From Aquabacterium sp. CECT 9606 (GTDB taxonomy: Bacteria; Pseudomonadota; Gammaproteobacteria; Burkholderiales; Burkholderiaceae_C): a DNA stretch of 64,000 bases. Positions within the stretch are counted from its first letter, which is position 1, and each line of letters opens with the position of its first letter. Location of the stretch: the NCBI RefSeq assembly GCF_918741295.1, contig NZ_CAKKNB010000004.1:372001-436000 (forward strand), written 5' to 3'. Below are positions 29,491 through 38,356 of this stretch, in pieces. A program made the position numbers and the translations under genes. The notes beneath the pieces are model-generated. The model saw only the letters and a list, made by a program, of their open reading frames with translations. It made no database searches and had not been told where the DNA came from.

Positions 29491-30226
29491 TGGTGATGTT
29501 GGCCACCTGAGGGGCCAGCTGCACGATGTCATGGTGCTCGGCCAATGATTGCTGTGTGAAGTGATTCAGGTTCCAGCGCAGGCCCACGAAGGCCAGCAGC
29601 GACAGCAGCCCGAACACCGACGCAATGACCCACAACGGCACCTCATGCTTGAGCTGGTGTGACACCTGGTCGGGTGCGGCCCAATTGGGCGCAAATGCGG
29701 CGCGCTTGCCTTTCAGTCGCGAGATCTCATCGCCCAACCTGGCGGTCAGGTAGCCGAGCTTTTCCGTGCCCTCAATCAGGTACTTGCCTTGAAAGCCCAG
29801 CAGCAGGCACATGTGGAAGACCTCGAGTGCGCCAACGCGCGCCACGCCTTGCGAACGCATGTCTTCCAGCTTGACGAAAAACTGCTCGCCAGCCAGTTGC
29901 TCGCCAAAGAACTGCAGCTGCAAGGGAAGCCGCTGCCAGGAATCGCGAGCTTTGAATGACGACATCAGCATGGCCTCGTCCACCGTGGCGCAGAACACGT
30001 ACTTGCAAGCGTAGATGTCCTCCGACGTGGCGTGCATGCGGGTGGCCCCGCGCTCAAAGGTGGTCAGGAACTGCTTGACCCGCTCGCGGAACACTTCGGC
30101 CTCGATGGGTGCGTGTTTGGCCTTGAGCAGGAACAGCAGGTAGAAGCCGTCGTACATCAGGTCCAGCAGGCTGCTGGCTTCCTTGGCGCGAACGGCGCTC
30201 ATCGTCGGGATGGCGGCGGTGGACAT
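29477..30226 (-). CDS. tssL: Type VI secretion protein TssL (DotU/IcmH family)
   Basis: Inner-membrane part of the T6SS membrane complex, 249 residues. Cytoplasmic DotU domain (EASSLLDLMYDGFYLL, then FHMCLLLGFQGKY near 140) is followed by a single membrane helix at about 195-216. A short periplasmic tail of about 30 residues follows, so there is no peptidoglycan-binding extension. A good ribosome site (GAGGTGAT) precedes ATG 30226. Last gene of the leftward tssJ-K-L set. tssM, usually adjacent, is not here. Confidence 0.93.
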   Translation of the reverse strand: MSTAAIPTMSAVRAKEASSLLDLMYDGFYLLFLLKAKHAPIEAEVFRERVKQFLTTFERGATRMHATSEDIYACKYVFCATVDEAMLMSSFKARDSWQRLPLQLQFFGEQLAGEQFFVKLEDMRSQGVARVGALEVFHMCLLLGFQGKYLIEGTEKLGYLTARLGDEISRLKGKRAAFAPNWAAPDQVSHQLKHEVPLWVIASVFGLLSLLAFVGLRWNLNHFTQQSLAEHHDIVQLAPQVANITITLP

Positions 30227-30260
30227 CAGATCACCTCGTGGGCATTCATCTTGGGAGGCA

Positions 30261-31658
30261 TCACGGGTTGACCGCGATGAGTTCCAGTTTCAGTTCATTC
30301 AGGCCAGACGGTGCATACACCGTGAGCGCCTGGGCTTGCAGCATGCGTTCGTACAGCAAGCCACGAGGCTCCAGCGTGAAGTAGTAGCAGCCAGGCCGAA
30401 CCGGGATGGCCGCGGGCACCTGAGGCGCGTGCACCAGCTTGACACCCGGCATGGCCGACAGCACCAGCTTGTCCACATCCTCGGGCGCTCCCAGCTTGAA
30501 GCGCATGGGCACGACATCGACCAGCTCAGAGGGCGACATGCTGGCTGACACGCCCAGGTAGAACTGCGTGCTCTGCTTGATCTGCTCAGAATCCAGGCGG
30601 CCAAGGTGGAACGAAGGTTGGTGTTCTGTCAAGGCGATCGAGAAGTAGCGTGTGGAGATGACCGTCTCCAACAACTCGCGCACGATGTGGTCCAGCCGCA
30701 CGAAGGCCGGGCCAGGGTTTTGATGGTCGTAGGCGGGCAGGTCTGCCAGGGTGAACGTTTTGGAGAAGGTGAGCAAGGCGCCCGCCAGCTCCAGCAGTTT
30801 TTCAAAGAGCCGCTCGGGGTGCAGGCCAGGGTGCCTGGCCAGGTGAGACAAGCCGGCAAAGGCCGAGCTGGCCGTGTGCAACAACCAGAACGAGGCCACG
30901 TCGCCCGACCTGAACTCGATGATGTTCTTGCTGGGCTCGCGGTGCAGGCCATACAGGGCATCGACCTTGGCTTGCAGCACATCCAGCAAACGGCGCAAGT
31001 GCAGCACCAGTGCGGCCGATGCCTGAACGTTCAAGCTGGGCGGGATGAAGCGGCCATCGTGCTCGAAGCTGCCCGTCGCGGTGCGCTTGATGCGCAGCAA
31101 AGGCAGAGACACGAGGTGAGCACGCGGCTCACTGTCCGACAGGAGCTTGGCGGATTTGCGCAGCACCGTGACTTCGGCAGTCACGGCATCGGTGTAGGCA
31201 TCGGCCGCCTGCATGTGGCTGCGGTAGTAGCGCACGGCGGTGTCCGCCTCTTCGCGCGAGGTGGCGAAGTTGGTGCCGCTGCCACGCAGGGGTGCCAAAG
31301 CCAGGTGGAAGACCAGTTCTTGCCCGCTGGCGCCATTCATGCCGGAGGCTTGAAGCGAATCCAGGGCCACGGGTGGAGGCAGTTCGTCTTCGGCCGGTGC
31401 ATTGAACAACTCACCATCAGGGAAGACCACCTGCAATTCAAGCACGCGCAACAGGCCGGCCTGCAGCGCATCAGGATCCACCTTGATGTGGCGCACACCC
31501 CAGGCGTAAGGGTGCAGCAGGCGCGACATCTGCGACAGGCGCCATTCGTGATACGCGTCTTGCTGTTGGAAGTGCTGTGGGCGAAGGAAAAGGCCTTCGC
31601 CCCAGAGGATCTTGGGTGACTGGATCAAGGTGTACTCGCTGAATTTTTTTAAGGGCAA
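30261..31658 (-). CDS. tssK: Type VI secretion baseplate protein TssK
   Basis: 465-residue trimeric baseplate subunit that connects the baseplate to TssL/TssM. The N-terminal signature ILWGEGLFLRPQHFQQQD (about residues 17-34) is diagnostic. No ATG lies before it. Translation must begin at TTG 31658, which overlaps tssJ by ten bases, or at TTG 31628. The first includes a run of seven A on the coding strand. Coupling to tssJ translation is likely. Lengths and the C-terminal receptor-like domain fit the family. Confidence 0.92.
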   Translation of the reverse strand: MPLKKFSEYTLIQSPKILWGEGLFLRPQHFQQQDAYHEWRLSQMSRLLHPYAWGVRHIKVDPDALQAGLLRVLELQVVFPDGELFNAPAEDELPPPVALDSLQASGMNGASGQELVFHLALAPLRGSGTNFATSREEADTAVRYYRSHMQAADAYTDAVTAEVTVLRKSAKLLSDSEPRAHLVSLPLLRIKRTATGSFEHDGRFIPPSLNVQASAALVLHLRRLLDVLQAKVDALYGLHREPSKNIIEFRSGDVASFWLLHTASSAFAGLSHLARHPGLHPERLFEKLLELAGALLTFSKTFTLADLPAYDHQNPGPAFVRLDHIVRELLETVISTRYFSIALTEHQPSFHLGRLDSEQIKQSTQFYLGVSASMSPSELVDVVPMRFKLGAPEDVDKLVLSAMPGVKLVHAPQVPAAIPVRPGCYYFTLEPRGLLYERMLQAQALTVYAPSGLNELKLELIAVNP

Positions 31659-32338
31659 GGCACGGCCACTGAGCGTGCCAGGTTCAAAGGCTGGCCGATG
31701 GGCTCTCCCACTTGCACGCTCATGGCGCAGGCATGCAATCCGATAGACAGGCCGCTTTTCTCGGCGGCTTCGCTGCGAAAGGCATAGCGCCAGCGCTGCG
31801 GTGACGGATGGCGAAACAGGGCCACGACGCCGATGTAGCGGGCTTCGTGAGCCACCTTGTCGCGCACCTCTTCATGTTGGCCGGGGATCATCTGGACCTC
31901 GCGTGTTTCGATCACGTCGTCGCCCATCTGCATCTTCTCTTTGGCAGGGTCGCCAAACACCTCGTAAGGCGCTTGCAGGAAAGCATTGGGGCTGCGCAGC
32001 TTGTAGATGCGTGTGAGCAGCGCGACCGATTCGCCAGAAGGGGCGACGTTGAGTGAATCGCTGGCATGAAGTCGCCAGGTGATCTTGCGGTCGGGTAACT
32101 GGACTTCGGGCACCTCGGGTGGCTCGGGCTTCTTGAAGCCAATGGCCTCCAGTGCCTTGTCTTTGTAGCCACCAATCGTGTCCATGACCGAGCCGCTGGG
32201 CGCTTCTTTTGGCATGCCCAGTCGCTCCAGTTCAGTGGGGGCAATTTTGGCTGGTGACGTCGATGTGCAGGCACTCAGGCCCACGAGCATCCATGCGCTC
32301 AGCAGCGCGATCAACCGTGTCTCCATCCCTGTTTTCAT
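31649..32338 (-). CDS. tssJ: Type VI secretion outer-membrane lipoprotein TssJ
   Basis: 229-residue lipoprotein anchoring the T6SS membrane complex. Signal peptide with lipobox VGLSAC, lipidated Cys at residue 24. The transthyretin-like domain appears in the second half (LHASDSLNVAPSGESVALLTRIYKL). Start ATG 32338; ATG 32326 is an alternative. About 75 residues of linker between lipobox and domain make it longer than many TssJ. First gene of the leftward set and divergent from the TPR lipoprotein gene. Confidence 0.88.
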   Translation of the reverse strand: MKTGMETRLIALLSAWMLVGLSACTSTSPAKIAPTELERLGMPKEAPSGSVMDTIGGYKDKALEAIGFKKPEPPEVPEVQLPDRKITWRLHASDSLNVAPSGESVALLTRIYKLRSPNAFLQAPYEVFGDPAKEKMQMGDDVIETREVQMIPGQHEEVRDKVAHEARYIGVVALFRHPSPQRWRYAFRSEAAEKSGLSIGLHACAMSVQVGEPIGQPLNLARSVAVPCP

Positions 32339-32390
32339 GCCGCTAGTGTAAGAAGGCTGATGCCTTGATTTGGGGGCATCCCCCATCGAG

Positions 32391-32436
32391 GGGGTGCGGC
32401 ATTTGCAACCGAATGCAAGAGTCTGTAACGCACCCC
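32391..32436 (+). promoter_or_regulatory. Candidate sigma-54 element and inverted repeat before the rightward T6SS genes
   Basis: GG at 32393-32394 and GC at 32405-32406 have the exact ten-base spacing of a -24/-12 promoter, with TTTGCA at the -12 side. GGGGTGCG (32391-32398) is mirrored by CGCACCCC (32429-32436). The -24 side is imperfect, so this is a candidate only. Confidence 0.33.
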
Positions 32437-32540
32437 AAAGGGGGAGAAGTCGTTCAGATGTTTTCGGCTTTAATTCGCCCTGTCGACCGCAGCCAGAGCT
32501 TGTGGTCGAGGTCAACATAACTGTTCAGGGAGTTCTCAAA

Positions 32541-33242
32541 TTGCTGTATACCCATGTGCGTCGCGGCCTGTCGAGCGCGGCAGTGGTCTCGCTTCTTTTT
32601 GCCTTGACGGCTTGCAGCATCACGCCCAAGCAAGCTGATGGCGCAGCAGCCAGTGCTGCCACGGCCGAGAAGCTGACCGAGCGTCTTGATGCTGCGGACA
32701 AAGCCCAGAAGCTGGGCAAGACCGAAGACGCGCTGGCCGAGTTGGACACGGCCATCAAGGTCGATCCGGCCAGCAAAACACCTTGGTTGCGCAAGGCGCA
32801 GATCTACTTTGATGCGCGCCAATATGGCCAGGCCATCACCGCGGCCCAAGAGACCTTGCAACGCGACACCACCGACCTCACGGCCAAGAGCATTCTCGCG
32901 GTCAGTGGCCTGCGGGTCAGCGCACAGGCGCTTGAACAGCTGCGCAAAGCCAACGAGGTCAACGGCTCCGCACGCACAGAAGCTGAAAGCGTGGCCAAGC
33001 TGATCCGCGAAGCCTTGGGTGAGCCCATCCTCGTGCCTCCACTGGCTGGGGCTTCCGCACCAGAAACCAAACCTGCACGCACCACCCGCCGCGTTGCATC
33101 AACAGCCCGTCCCGTGGTCACCGCTCCCGCACCAGTGGTGACCTCTGCAGCCAAAACCCCAACCACCAATCCGGTGAGCGCGCTCAATGCTGCGCCGCCA
33201 GCGGCCGGGGGGCGCAACAACCCCTTTGGTGCTTTGAAGTAA
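32541..33242 (+). CDS. T6SS-linked TPR lipoprotein
   Basis: About 233 residues from TTG 32541, which has AGGGAG eight bases upstream; GTG 32556 is an alternative. A signal peptide with lipobox FALTAC (Cys 25) is followed by two to three TPR-like helical pairs (KLGKTEDALAELDTAIKVD, then QYGQAITAAQETLQRD). A Pro/Ala/Thr-rich tail ends NPFGALK. It lies 27 bases before tssB and points the same way, so it likely belongs to the secretion locus, perhaps as an outer-membrane accessory. I do not recognise a named family. Confidence 0.75.
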   Translation: MLYTHVRRGLSSAAVVSLLFALTACSITPKQADGAAASAATAEKLTERLDAADKAQKLGKTEDALAELDTAIKVDPASKTPWLRKAQIYFDARQYGQAITAAQETLQRDTTDLTAKSILAVSGLRVSAQALEQLRKANEVNGSARTEAESVAKLIREALGEPILVPPLAGASAPETKPARTTRRVASTARPVVTAPAPVVTSAAKTPTTNPVSALNAAPPAAGGRNNPFGALK

Positions 33243-33269
33243 TCAGTTTCCACAGAGAGGAGTTTTGTC

Positions 33270-33785
33270 ATGGCCAAAAACGACAGTGTTCAAAAGCGTC
33301 TGGAGCGTGTCCGCCCCCCGCGTGTTCAATTGACGTACGACGTCGAGATCGGCGATGCAATCGAGCAAAAGGAATTGCCTTTTGTGATGGGTGTGATGGG
33401 TGATTTCACCGGTCAGCCCGATCCTGACAAGCCCGTCGCCCGCTTGAAAGACCGCAAGTTCGTCAATGTCGATCTGGACAACTTCGACGAAGTGCTGTCT
33501 GGCATGGCTCCCCGTGCCAGCTACCGCGTCAAGAACAAGCTCAGTGCAGATGGTGGCGAGTTCGCCGTCAACCTGGACTTCAAGAAGATCGACGACTTCC
33601 GCCCCGAGTCGGTCGTCGAGCAGGTCGAGCCCCTGCGCAAATTGCTAGAGGCCCGCACCAAACTTTCCGACCTGCGCAACAAGATGGCCGGCAACGAAAA
33701 GCTGGAAGACGTTCTGGGCGATGTCCTGAGCAACACCGAACAGCTCAAGCAGCTGGGCGCTGAAACCCACCAAGCCGAGGAGTGA
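33270..33785 (+). CDS. tssB: Type VI secretion sheath small subunit TssB (VipA)
   Basis: 171-residue partner of TssC in the contractile sheath. The opening KRLERVRPPRVQLTYDVE and LPFVMGVMGDFTG segments are characteristic. AGAGGAG lies nine bases before ATG 33270, a strong ribosome site. The stop is four bases before tssC. Confidence 0.96.
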   Translation: MAKNDSVQKRLERVRPPRVQLTYDVEIGDAIEQKELPFVMGVMGDFTGQPDPDKPVARLKDRKFVNVDLDNFDEVLSGMAPRASYRVKNKLSADGGEFAVNLDFKKIDDFRPESVVEQVEPLRKLLEARTKLSDLRNKMAGNEKLEDVLGDVLSNTEQLKQLGAETHQAEE

Positions 33786-33789
33786 CACC

Positions 33790-35268
33790 ATGAGCGCACA
33801 ATTGCAATCCAATGGCCAGCCCGTGGCCGCCGATGCTTTCAGCTTGCTGGACGATATCGTCGCCAAGAGCAAGGTCGCCAAGACCGACACCGAGCACGCC
33901 CGTGCAAAGGACATCATTGGCGAGCTCGTCAAGGAAGTCCTGCAAGGCACGGTCGTGGTCTCCGACAACCTGTCGGCCACGCTGGATGCCCGCATCGCCG
34001 AGATCGATCGGCTGATCTCCGACCAGCTCAGCGAAGTGATGCACGCCGCCGAGTTCCAGAAGCTGGAGTCCTCGTGGACGGGCCTGCATTACCTGTGCAA
34101 GCAGACCTCCACCGGCGAGAAGCTCAAGATCAAGGTGTTCAACGCCACCAAGAAAGAGCTCGTCAAGGACTTCAAAACCGCCATCGACTTTGACCAGTCG
34201 GCTTTGTTCAAGAAGGTCTACGAAGAAGAGTTCGGCACCTTTGGCGGCGCACCTTTCGCGGCCCTGATCGGCGACTTCGAAGCCGGCCGTGGTGCTGAAG
34301 ACATGTACTTCCTGGACCAGATGTCCCATGTGGCTGCAGCAGCCCATGCGCCTTTCATCTCGGCAGCCTCGCCAGAGCTGATGGGCCTGGACACCTTCAC
34401 CGACCTGGGCAAGCCTCGCGACATGGCCAAGGTGTTTGACACCGTGGAATACGCCAAGTGGAAGTCCTTCCGGGAATCGGAAGACTCCCGTTATGTGGCT
34501 TTGACCTTGCCGCGCTTCCTGGGGCGCCTGCCTTTTGATCCCAAGGATGGCAATACCACCGAAGGCTTCAACTTCGTCGAGGACATCGACGGCACCGACC
34601 ATAGCAAGTACCTGTGGGTGAATGCCGCCTACGCCTTCGGTGCGCGTTTGACCTCGGCGTTCGAGATGTACGGCTGGTGCGCGGCCATTCGCGGTGTTGA
34701 AGGCGGCGGCCTCGTCGAAGACCTGCCGACCCACACCTTCAAGACCGACGATGGCGAAGTGGCCCTGAAGTGCCCGACCGAGATCTCCATCACCGACCGC
34801 CGCGAGAAGGAGCTCAGCGACCTGGGCTTCATCCCTCTGGTCCACTGCAAGAACACCGACTACGCCGCTTTCTTCGGTGCCCAATCGGTGCAAAAGCACA
34901 AGAAGTACGACAACCCCGCCGCCACGGCCAACGCCACCTTGGCGTCCCAGCTGCAGTACATCTTCTCGGTGTGCCGCATCGCGCACTACCTCAAGGCGAT
35001 GATGCGCGACAAGATCGGCAGCTTTGCTTCGGCGGGCAATGTCGAGAGCTTCCTCAATGCATGGATTGCTCAGTATGTTTTGGCCGACGACAGCGCGTCG
35101 CAAGAAGCCAAAGCCAAATACCCCCTCAGGGAGGCATCCATCGAGGTGCAGGAAGTCCCCGGACGACCTGGGGTGTACCGTGCGGTCGCTTTCGTGCGCC
35201 CGCATTTCCAGTTGGATGAGCTCTCGGTGTCGCTGCGCTTGGTTGCAGAACTGCCCAGCGGTGCTTAA
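33790..35268 (+). CDS. tssC: Type VI secretion sheath large subunit TssC (VipB)
   Basis: 492-residue sheath protein. Typical features are LESSWTGLHYL-like SSWTGLHYLCK near residue 95, FGTFGGAPFAALIGDFE near 150 and FINAWI-type SFLNAWIAQYV near 420. Full length with no break. Tight coupling to tssB (four-base gap). Confidence 0.96.
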   Translation: MSAQLQSNGQPVAADAFSLLDDIVAKSKVAKTDTEHARAKDIIGELVKEVLQGTVVVSDNLSATLDARIAEIDRLISDQLSEVMHAAEFQKLESSWTGLHYLCKQTSTGEKLKIKVFNATKKELVKDFKTAIDFDQSALFKKVYEEEFGTFGGAPFAALIGDFEAGRGAEDMYFLDQMSHVAAAAHAPFISAASPELMGLDTFTDLGKPRDMAKVFDTVEYAKWKSFRESEDSRYVALTLPRFLGRLPFDPKDGNTTEGFNFVEDIDGTDHSKYLWVNAAYAFGARLTSAFEMYGWCAAIRGVEGGGLVEDLPTHTFKTDDGEVALKCPTEISITDRREKELSDLGFIPLVHCKNTDYAAFFGAQSVQKHKKYDNPAATANATLASQLQYIFSVCRIAHYLKAMMRDKIGSFASAGNVESFLNAWIAQYVLADDSASQEAKAKYPLREASIEVQEVPGRPGVYRAVAFVRPHFQLDELSVSLRLVAELPSGA

Positions 35269-35310
35269 GGCGCATCCCTTTCTTTAAAAAACATCACGGA
35301 AGGAAAAATA

Positions 35311-35871
35311 ATGAAAGACATTTACATCGAGTTCAAGAACTCGGCCATCAAGGGCGATGTGCGTGACTCCGTCCACGGCAGCAACGCCGCGACCGGCCAG
35401 AACGCCAAGCCTACGATCGAAGTGGACTCCTGGGCCCACTTGATTCGTCAACCCAAGTCGGCTTCGGCTTCGACCGCCGGTGGTCACACCTCCGAGCGCT
35501 GCGAACATGACGAGATGGTGTTCGTCAAGGACATCGATTCGTCCAGCCCCAAGCTGTGGCAGGCCGCTTCGCAAGGTCTGGTGACCCCGGAAGTTGAGAT
35601 CACCTTCTACCGCTCCAGCGGCCAGACGGGCTCGTTCAACAGCGGCACCAAGAACGACCGCGTCAAGTACCTGGTCATCAAGTTGAAGAACGTGCTGATC
35701 TCGTCCGTGGCGCCCACCGTGTCGGAAGAAGGCATCCCCAAGGAAACCTTCGGCCTGAAGTACTCGGCCGTGGACTGGGCTTACTCGGCGTCCAAGCTGG
35801 ACGGCAGCCAAGGTTCGGTCACCGGCACCGGTGCCTGGAACCTGGCCACCAACACGTCGACCTTCGCTTGA
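35311..35871 (+). CDS. hcp: Hcp tube protein
   Basis: 186-residue Hcp forming the inner T6SS tube and acting as secreted product. Family segments are IEFKNSAIKGDV, DEMVFVKDIDSSSPKLW, and VEITFYRSSG. Somewhat longer than the usual 160-170 residues because of a C-terminal Gly/Ser/Thr-rich end. GGAAGG precedes ATG 35311. A strong terminator follows immediately, which should let hcp accumulate above the downstream baseplate genes. Confidence 0.95.
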   Translation: MKDIYIEFKNSAIKGDVRDSVHGSNAATGQNAKPTIEVDSWAHLIRQPKSASASTAGGHTSERCEHDEMVFVKDIDSSSPKLWQAASQGLVTPEVEITFYRSSGQTGSFNSGTKNDRVKYLVIKLKNVLISSVAPTVSEEGIPKETFGLKYSAVDWAYSASKLDGSQGSVTGTGAWNLATNTSTFA

Positions 35872-35885
35872 TCGACTGAACGGAC

Positions 35886-35914
35886 AAGCGGCGGCCTCGT
35901 GCCGCCGCTTTTTT
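35886..35914 (+). terminator. Strong terminator between hcp and tssE
   Basis: AAGCGGCGGC and GCCGCCGCTT pair as a ten-base stem followed by six T in a row. It ends one base before the tssE ATG and so occupies the place of its ribosome site. Confidence 0.85.
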
Positions 35915-35915
35915 C

Positions 35916-36380
35916 ATGATGACCTTGTTTGGACTGAACCTGCTGGAGAAATTGACTGATGACCACCGTGACGAGCGGGGGCACACATCGATCGATCAAC
36001 TCAAGGACAGCGTGGCACGCGATGTCGAGTCGCTGTTGAATTCTCGTTGTGGCATGCCCGAAGGCATCTTGCGCGGTTTCACGCATTGCCAGCAATCATT
36101 GCTGTCTTTTGGCCTGAAGGACTTTGTTTCGCTGTCGCTGGCCAACCAAGGTGACCGTGCGCTGATCTGTGAAGACATTCGATCTGCCTTGCTGGTGCAC
36201 GAGCCGCGGCTTCAAAATCCGGTGGTCCAGGTGAGCAGCACGGCCGGTCCCGGCCAGCGCCTGCACTTTGCCATCCAGGCCTTGCTGATCGCCAACGAGG
36301 CCAACGAGATCGTCAGCTTCGACGCGGTCTTGCAACCGGTCAGTCAACGCTACCAAGTTTCCCGCGGACGCAACGCCTAG
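35916..36380 (+). CDS. tssE: Type VI secretion baseplate protein TssE (gp25-like)
   Basis: 154-residue baseplate wedge protein. gp25 features are LLNSRCGMPEG, the acidic/Arg motif region VHEPRLQNPVVQV (conserved EPR near residue 96) and a C-terminal FDAVLQPVSQRYQV strand. ATG 35916 or 35919. The start directly follows the terminator T run, so no normal ribosome site is visible. Two bases separate it from tssF. Confidence 0.92.
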   Translation: MMTLFGLNLLEKLTDDHRDERGHTSIDQLKDSVARDVESLLNSRCGMPEGILRGFTHCQQSLLSFGLKDFVSLSLANQGDRALICEDIRSALLVHEPRLQNPVVQVSSTAGPGQRLHFAIQALLIANEANEIVSFDAVLQPVSQRYQVSRGRNA

Positions 36381-36382
36381 CC

Positions 36383-38356
36383 ATGGAAAATCTGCTGCCC
36401 CATTACGAGCGCGAACTGGCCTTGCTGCGGCAGTCGTCGATGAGCTTTGCCGAGCGCTATCCCAAGATCGCGGGGCGCCTGCAGCTGGCCAACGACGTTT
36501 CGCAGGATCCCCATGTCGAGCGGATGATCGAATCCTTTGCCTTGCTGGCGGCGCGCGTCCACAAGCGCCTGGATGACGACTTTCCGCTTTTCACCGAATC
36601 CATGCTGGAGGTGCTGTACCCGCACTATCTCCGGCCTTTCCCATCCTGCTCCATCGTCCAGTTCGATCTGGGCCTTGCTGCCGGTCAGATGAGCAAGACC
36701 GCCGAGGTGGCCCGAGGCACGGTGCTGACTTCACGGCCAGTCAAGGGCGTGCCTTGCAAGTTTCGCACGACCCAATCGGCCACGCTGCGGCCGGTGCGCA
36801 TTGCCAACGCCGCGTTCCGCAATTCAGTGCTGGCACCCGAAGGTACGCGCTTGCCCACCGGTGCGACTTCGGTGCTGTCCATCACCATGGAGTTGTTGTC
36901 GCCCCAGGCCTCGTGGAACGTCCTGGCCGACCAGCCTTTGCGCGTATACCTGGATGGCGAGTCTTCGCAGGTCAGCGCCTTGCGCGAAGCGCTGTGCCAG
37001 AAGGTGGTGGGCGTGATGACGCAGGTAACCCCGCACCAGCCCTGGCTGTCGGCCGCGTCCATCGGGATCGACAAAGCCGCGCCTCAATTGGCGGGCTTTG
37101 CAGACGATGAAGCCCTGATTGATTTCGACGCGCGATCGCACGCAGCCTACCGACTGTTGACCGAGTACTTTGCCTTCCCAGACAAATTCAACTTCGTCGA
37201 CCTGACCGTGCCGGTGCCCCGCAACCTGCGCCAGGCACCCTCAGACGGTGGCGATGGTGATGCTCGTGGTGTGCGTTCTTTGACCTTGCACCTGCTCATG
37301 TCCGGCATCCGAAGCGATTCGGACGAGTCCCGCTTGCTGGAGACGATCCAGGCCCGGAGCTTCGTGCTGGGTTGCACGCCCGTGGTCAACTTGTTCAGCC
37401 AGCCGGCCGATCCCATCCGCATTACCCACACGGCCTCGAGTTACCCTGTTTTGCCCGACAGCCGCCGCGCGTTTGGCCACGAGGTCTATTCCATCGACCG
37501 CGTCTACCGTGTCCTGCAAACGCCGCATGGCGAGTCCGTCGATGAGTTTCGTCCCTTCTTCTCATTGAGGCACGACGATCTGCTGCCCTTTGACGAGGCC
37601 GAACTCAGCGCCTCGGCGCCCAGCCTGGCGGCCTTGCGCCGACAACGGTCCAAGGCACAGGGAGAAGGTCGCGCTCCGGGCCGTTATTGGCACGCGCGGC
37701 GTGATGACGACCTGGCCGAGCAAAGCCCGGGCTACGAAACAGAGATTTCCATCGTCGACGTGGATTTCGAGCCAGCCCTGCCACAGACCGAGACCTTGTC
37801 CTTGACGGTGACTGCCACCAACCGGGATTTGCCCAGCCTGCTGGCCTTTGGCGCGCCGGGCGGTGACCTGGTCCTGGAAGGCGGAAGCCTGGCCCGCGAA
37901 ATCAGGATGTTGCGCAAACCGACGGCCAGCCAGCGCTTCGAACGTGGCCGGGGCACCTTGTGGCGATTGATCTCACACCTGTCCCTGAACCATTTGTCCT
38001 TGTCCTCTGAGGGCATCGACGCGCTGAAGGAAATGCTGCGCTTGTATGACCTGCCGCGCAGCGCCTCCAACCGTCGGCAGGTGGATGGCTTGGTGGCGGT
38101 TGAGTTTCGCCCGGCCACGGCCTGGCTGCCCGGTGAGCCCTTCGCCACCTTCGTGCGCGGTACCCAAGTGCGGCTGACCGTGGACGAAGACAGTTTCGTG
38201 GGCACGGGCCTGGGTTTGCTGGCCGCGGTGATGGACTATTTCTTTGGCCTGTACGTTCACGTCAACAGTTTCACGCAGTTGACCATCGTGTCGGCTCGCA
38301 CACAGGAAGAGGTGCTGACATGCCCGCCCCGCAACGGCGACAAACCACTGGTGTGA
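36383..38356 (+). CDS. tssF: Type VI secretion baseplate protein TssF
   Basis: 657-residue baseplate subunit. The start LLPHYERELALLRQ and FAERYPKIAGRL are diagnostic, as is FTESMLEVLYPHYLRPFPSC near residue 75. Full length. It overlaps tssG by 37 bases, indicating coupled synthesis of the TssF2G wedge. Confidence 0.95.
   Translation: MENLLPHYERELALLRQSSMSFAERYPKIAGRLQLANDVSQDPHVERMIESFALLAARVHKRLDDDFPLFTESMLEVLYPHYLRPFPSCSIVQFDLGLAAGQMSKTAEVARGTVLTSRPVKGVPCKFRTTQSATLRPVRIANAAFRNSVLAPEGTRLPTGATSVLSITMELLSPQASWNVLADQPLRVYLDGESSQVSALREALCQKVVGVMTQVTPHQPWLSAASIGIDKAAPQLAGFADDEALIDFDARSHAAYRLLTEYFAFPDKFNFVDLTVPVPRNLRQAPSDGGDGDARGVRSLTLHLLMSGIRSDSDESRLLETIQARSFVLGCTPVVNLFSQPADPIRITHTASSYPVLPDSRRAFGHEVYSIDRVYRVLQTPHGESVDEFRPFFSLRHDDLLPFDEAELSASAPSLAALRRQRSKAQGEGRAPGRYWHARRDDDLAEQSPGYETEISIVDVDFEPALPQTETLSLTVTATNRDLPSLLAFGAPGGDLVLEGGSLAREIRMLRKPTASQRFERGRGTLWRLISHLSLNHLSLSSEGIDALKEMLRLYDLPRSASNRRQVDGLVAVEFRPATAWLPGEPFATFVRGTQVRLTVDEDSFVGTGLGLLAAVMDYFFGLYVHVNSFTQLTIVSARTQEEVLTCPPRNGDKPLV

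Noticed and set aside
31641-31660. Programmed frameshift from tssJ into tssK at the run of seven A
   Set aside because: The A run lies across and beyond the tssJ stop and the pre-stop codons are not slippery; a TTG start explains tssK better.
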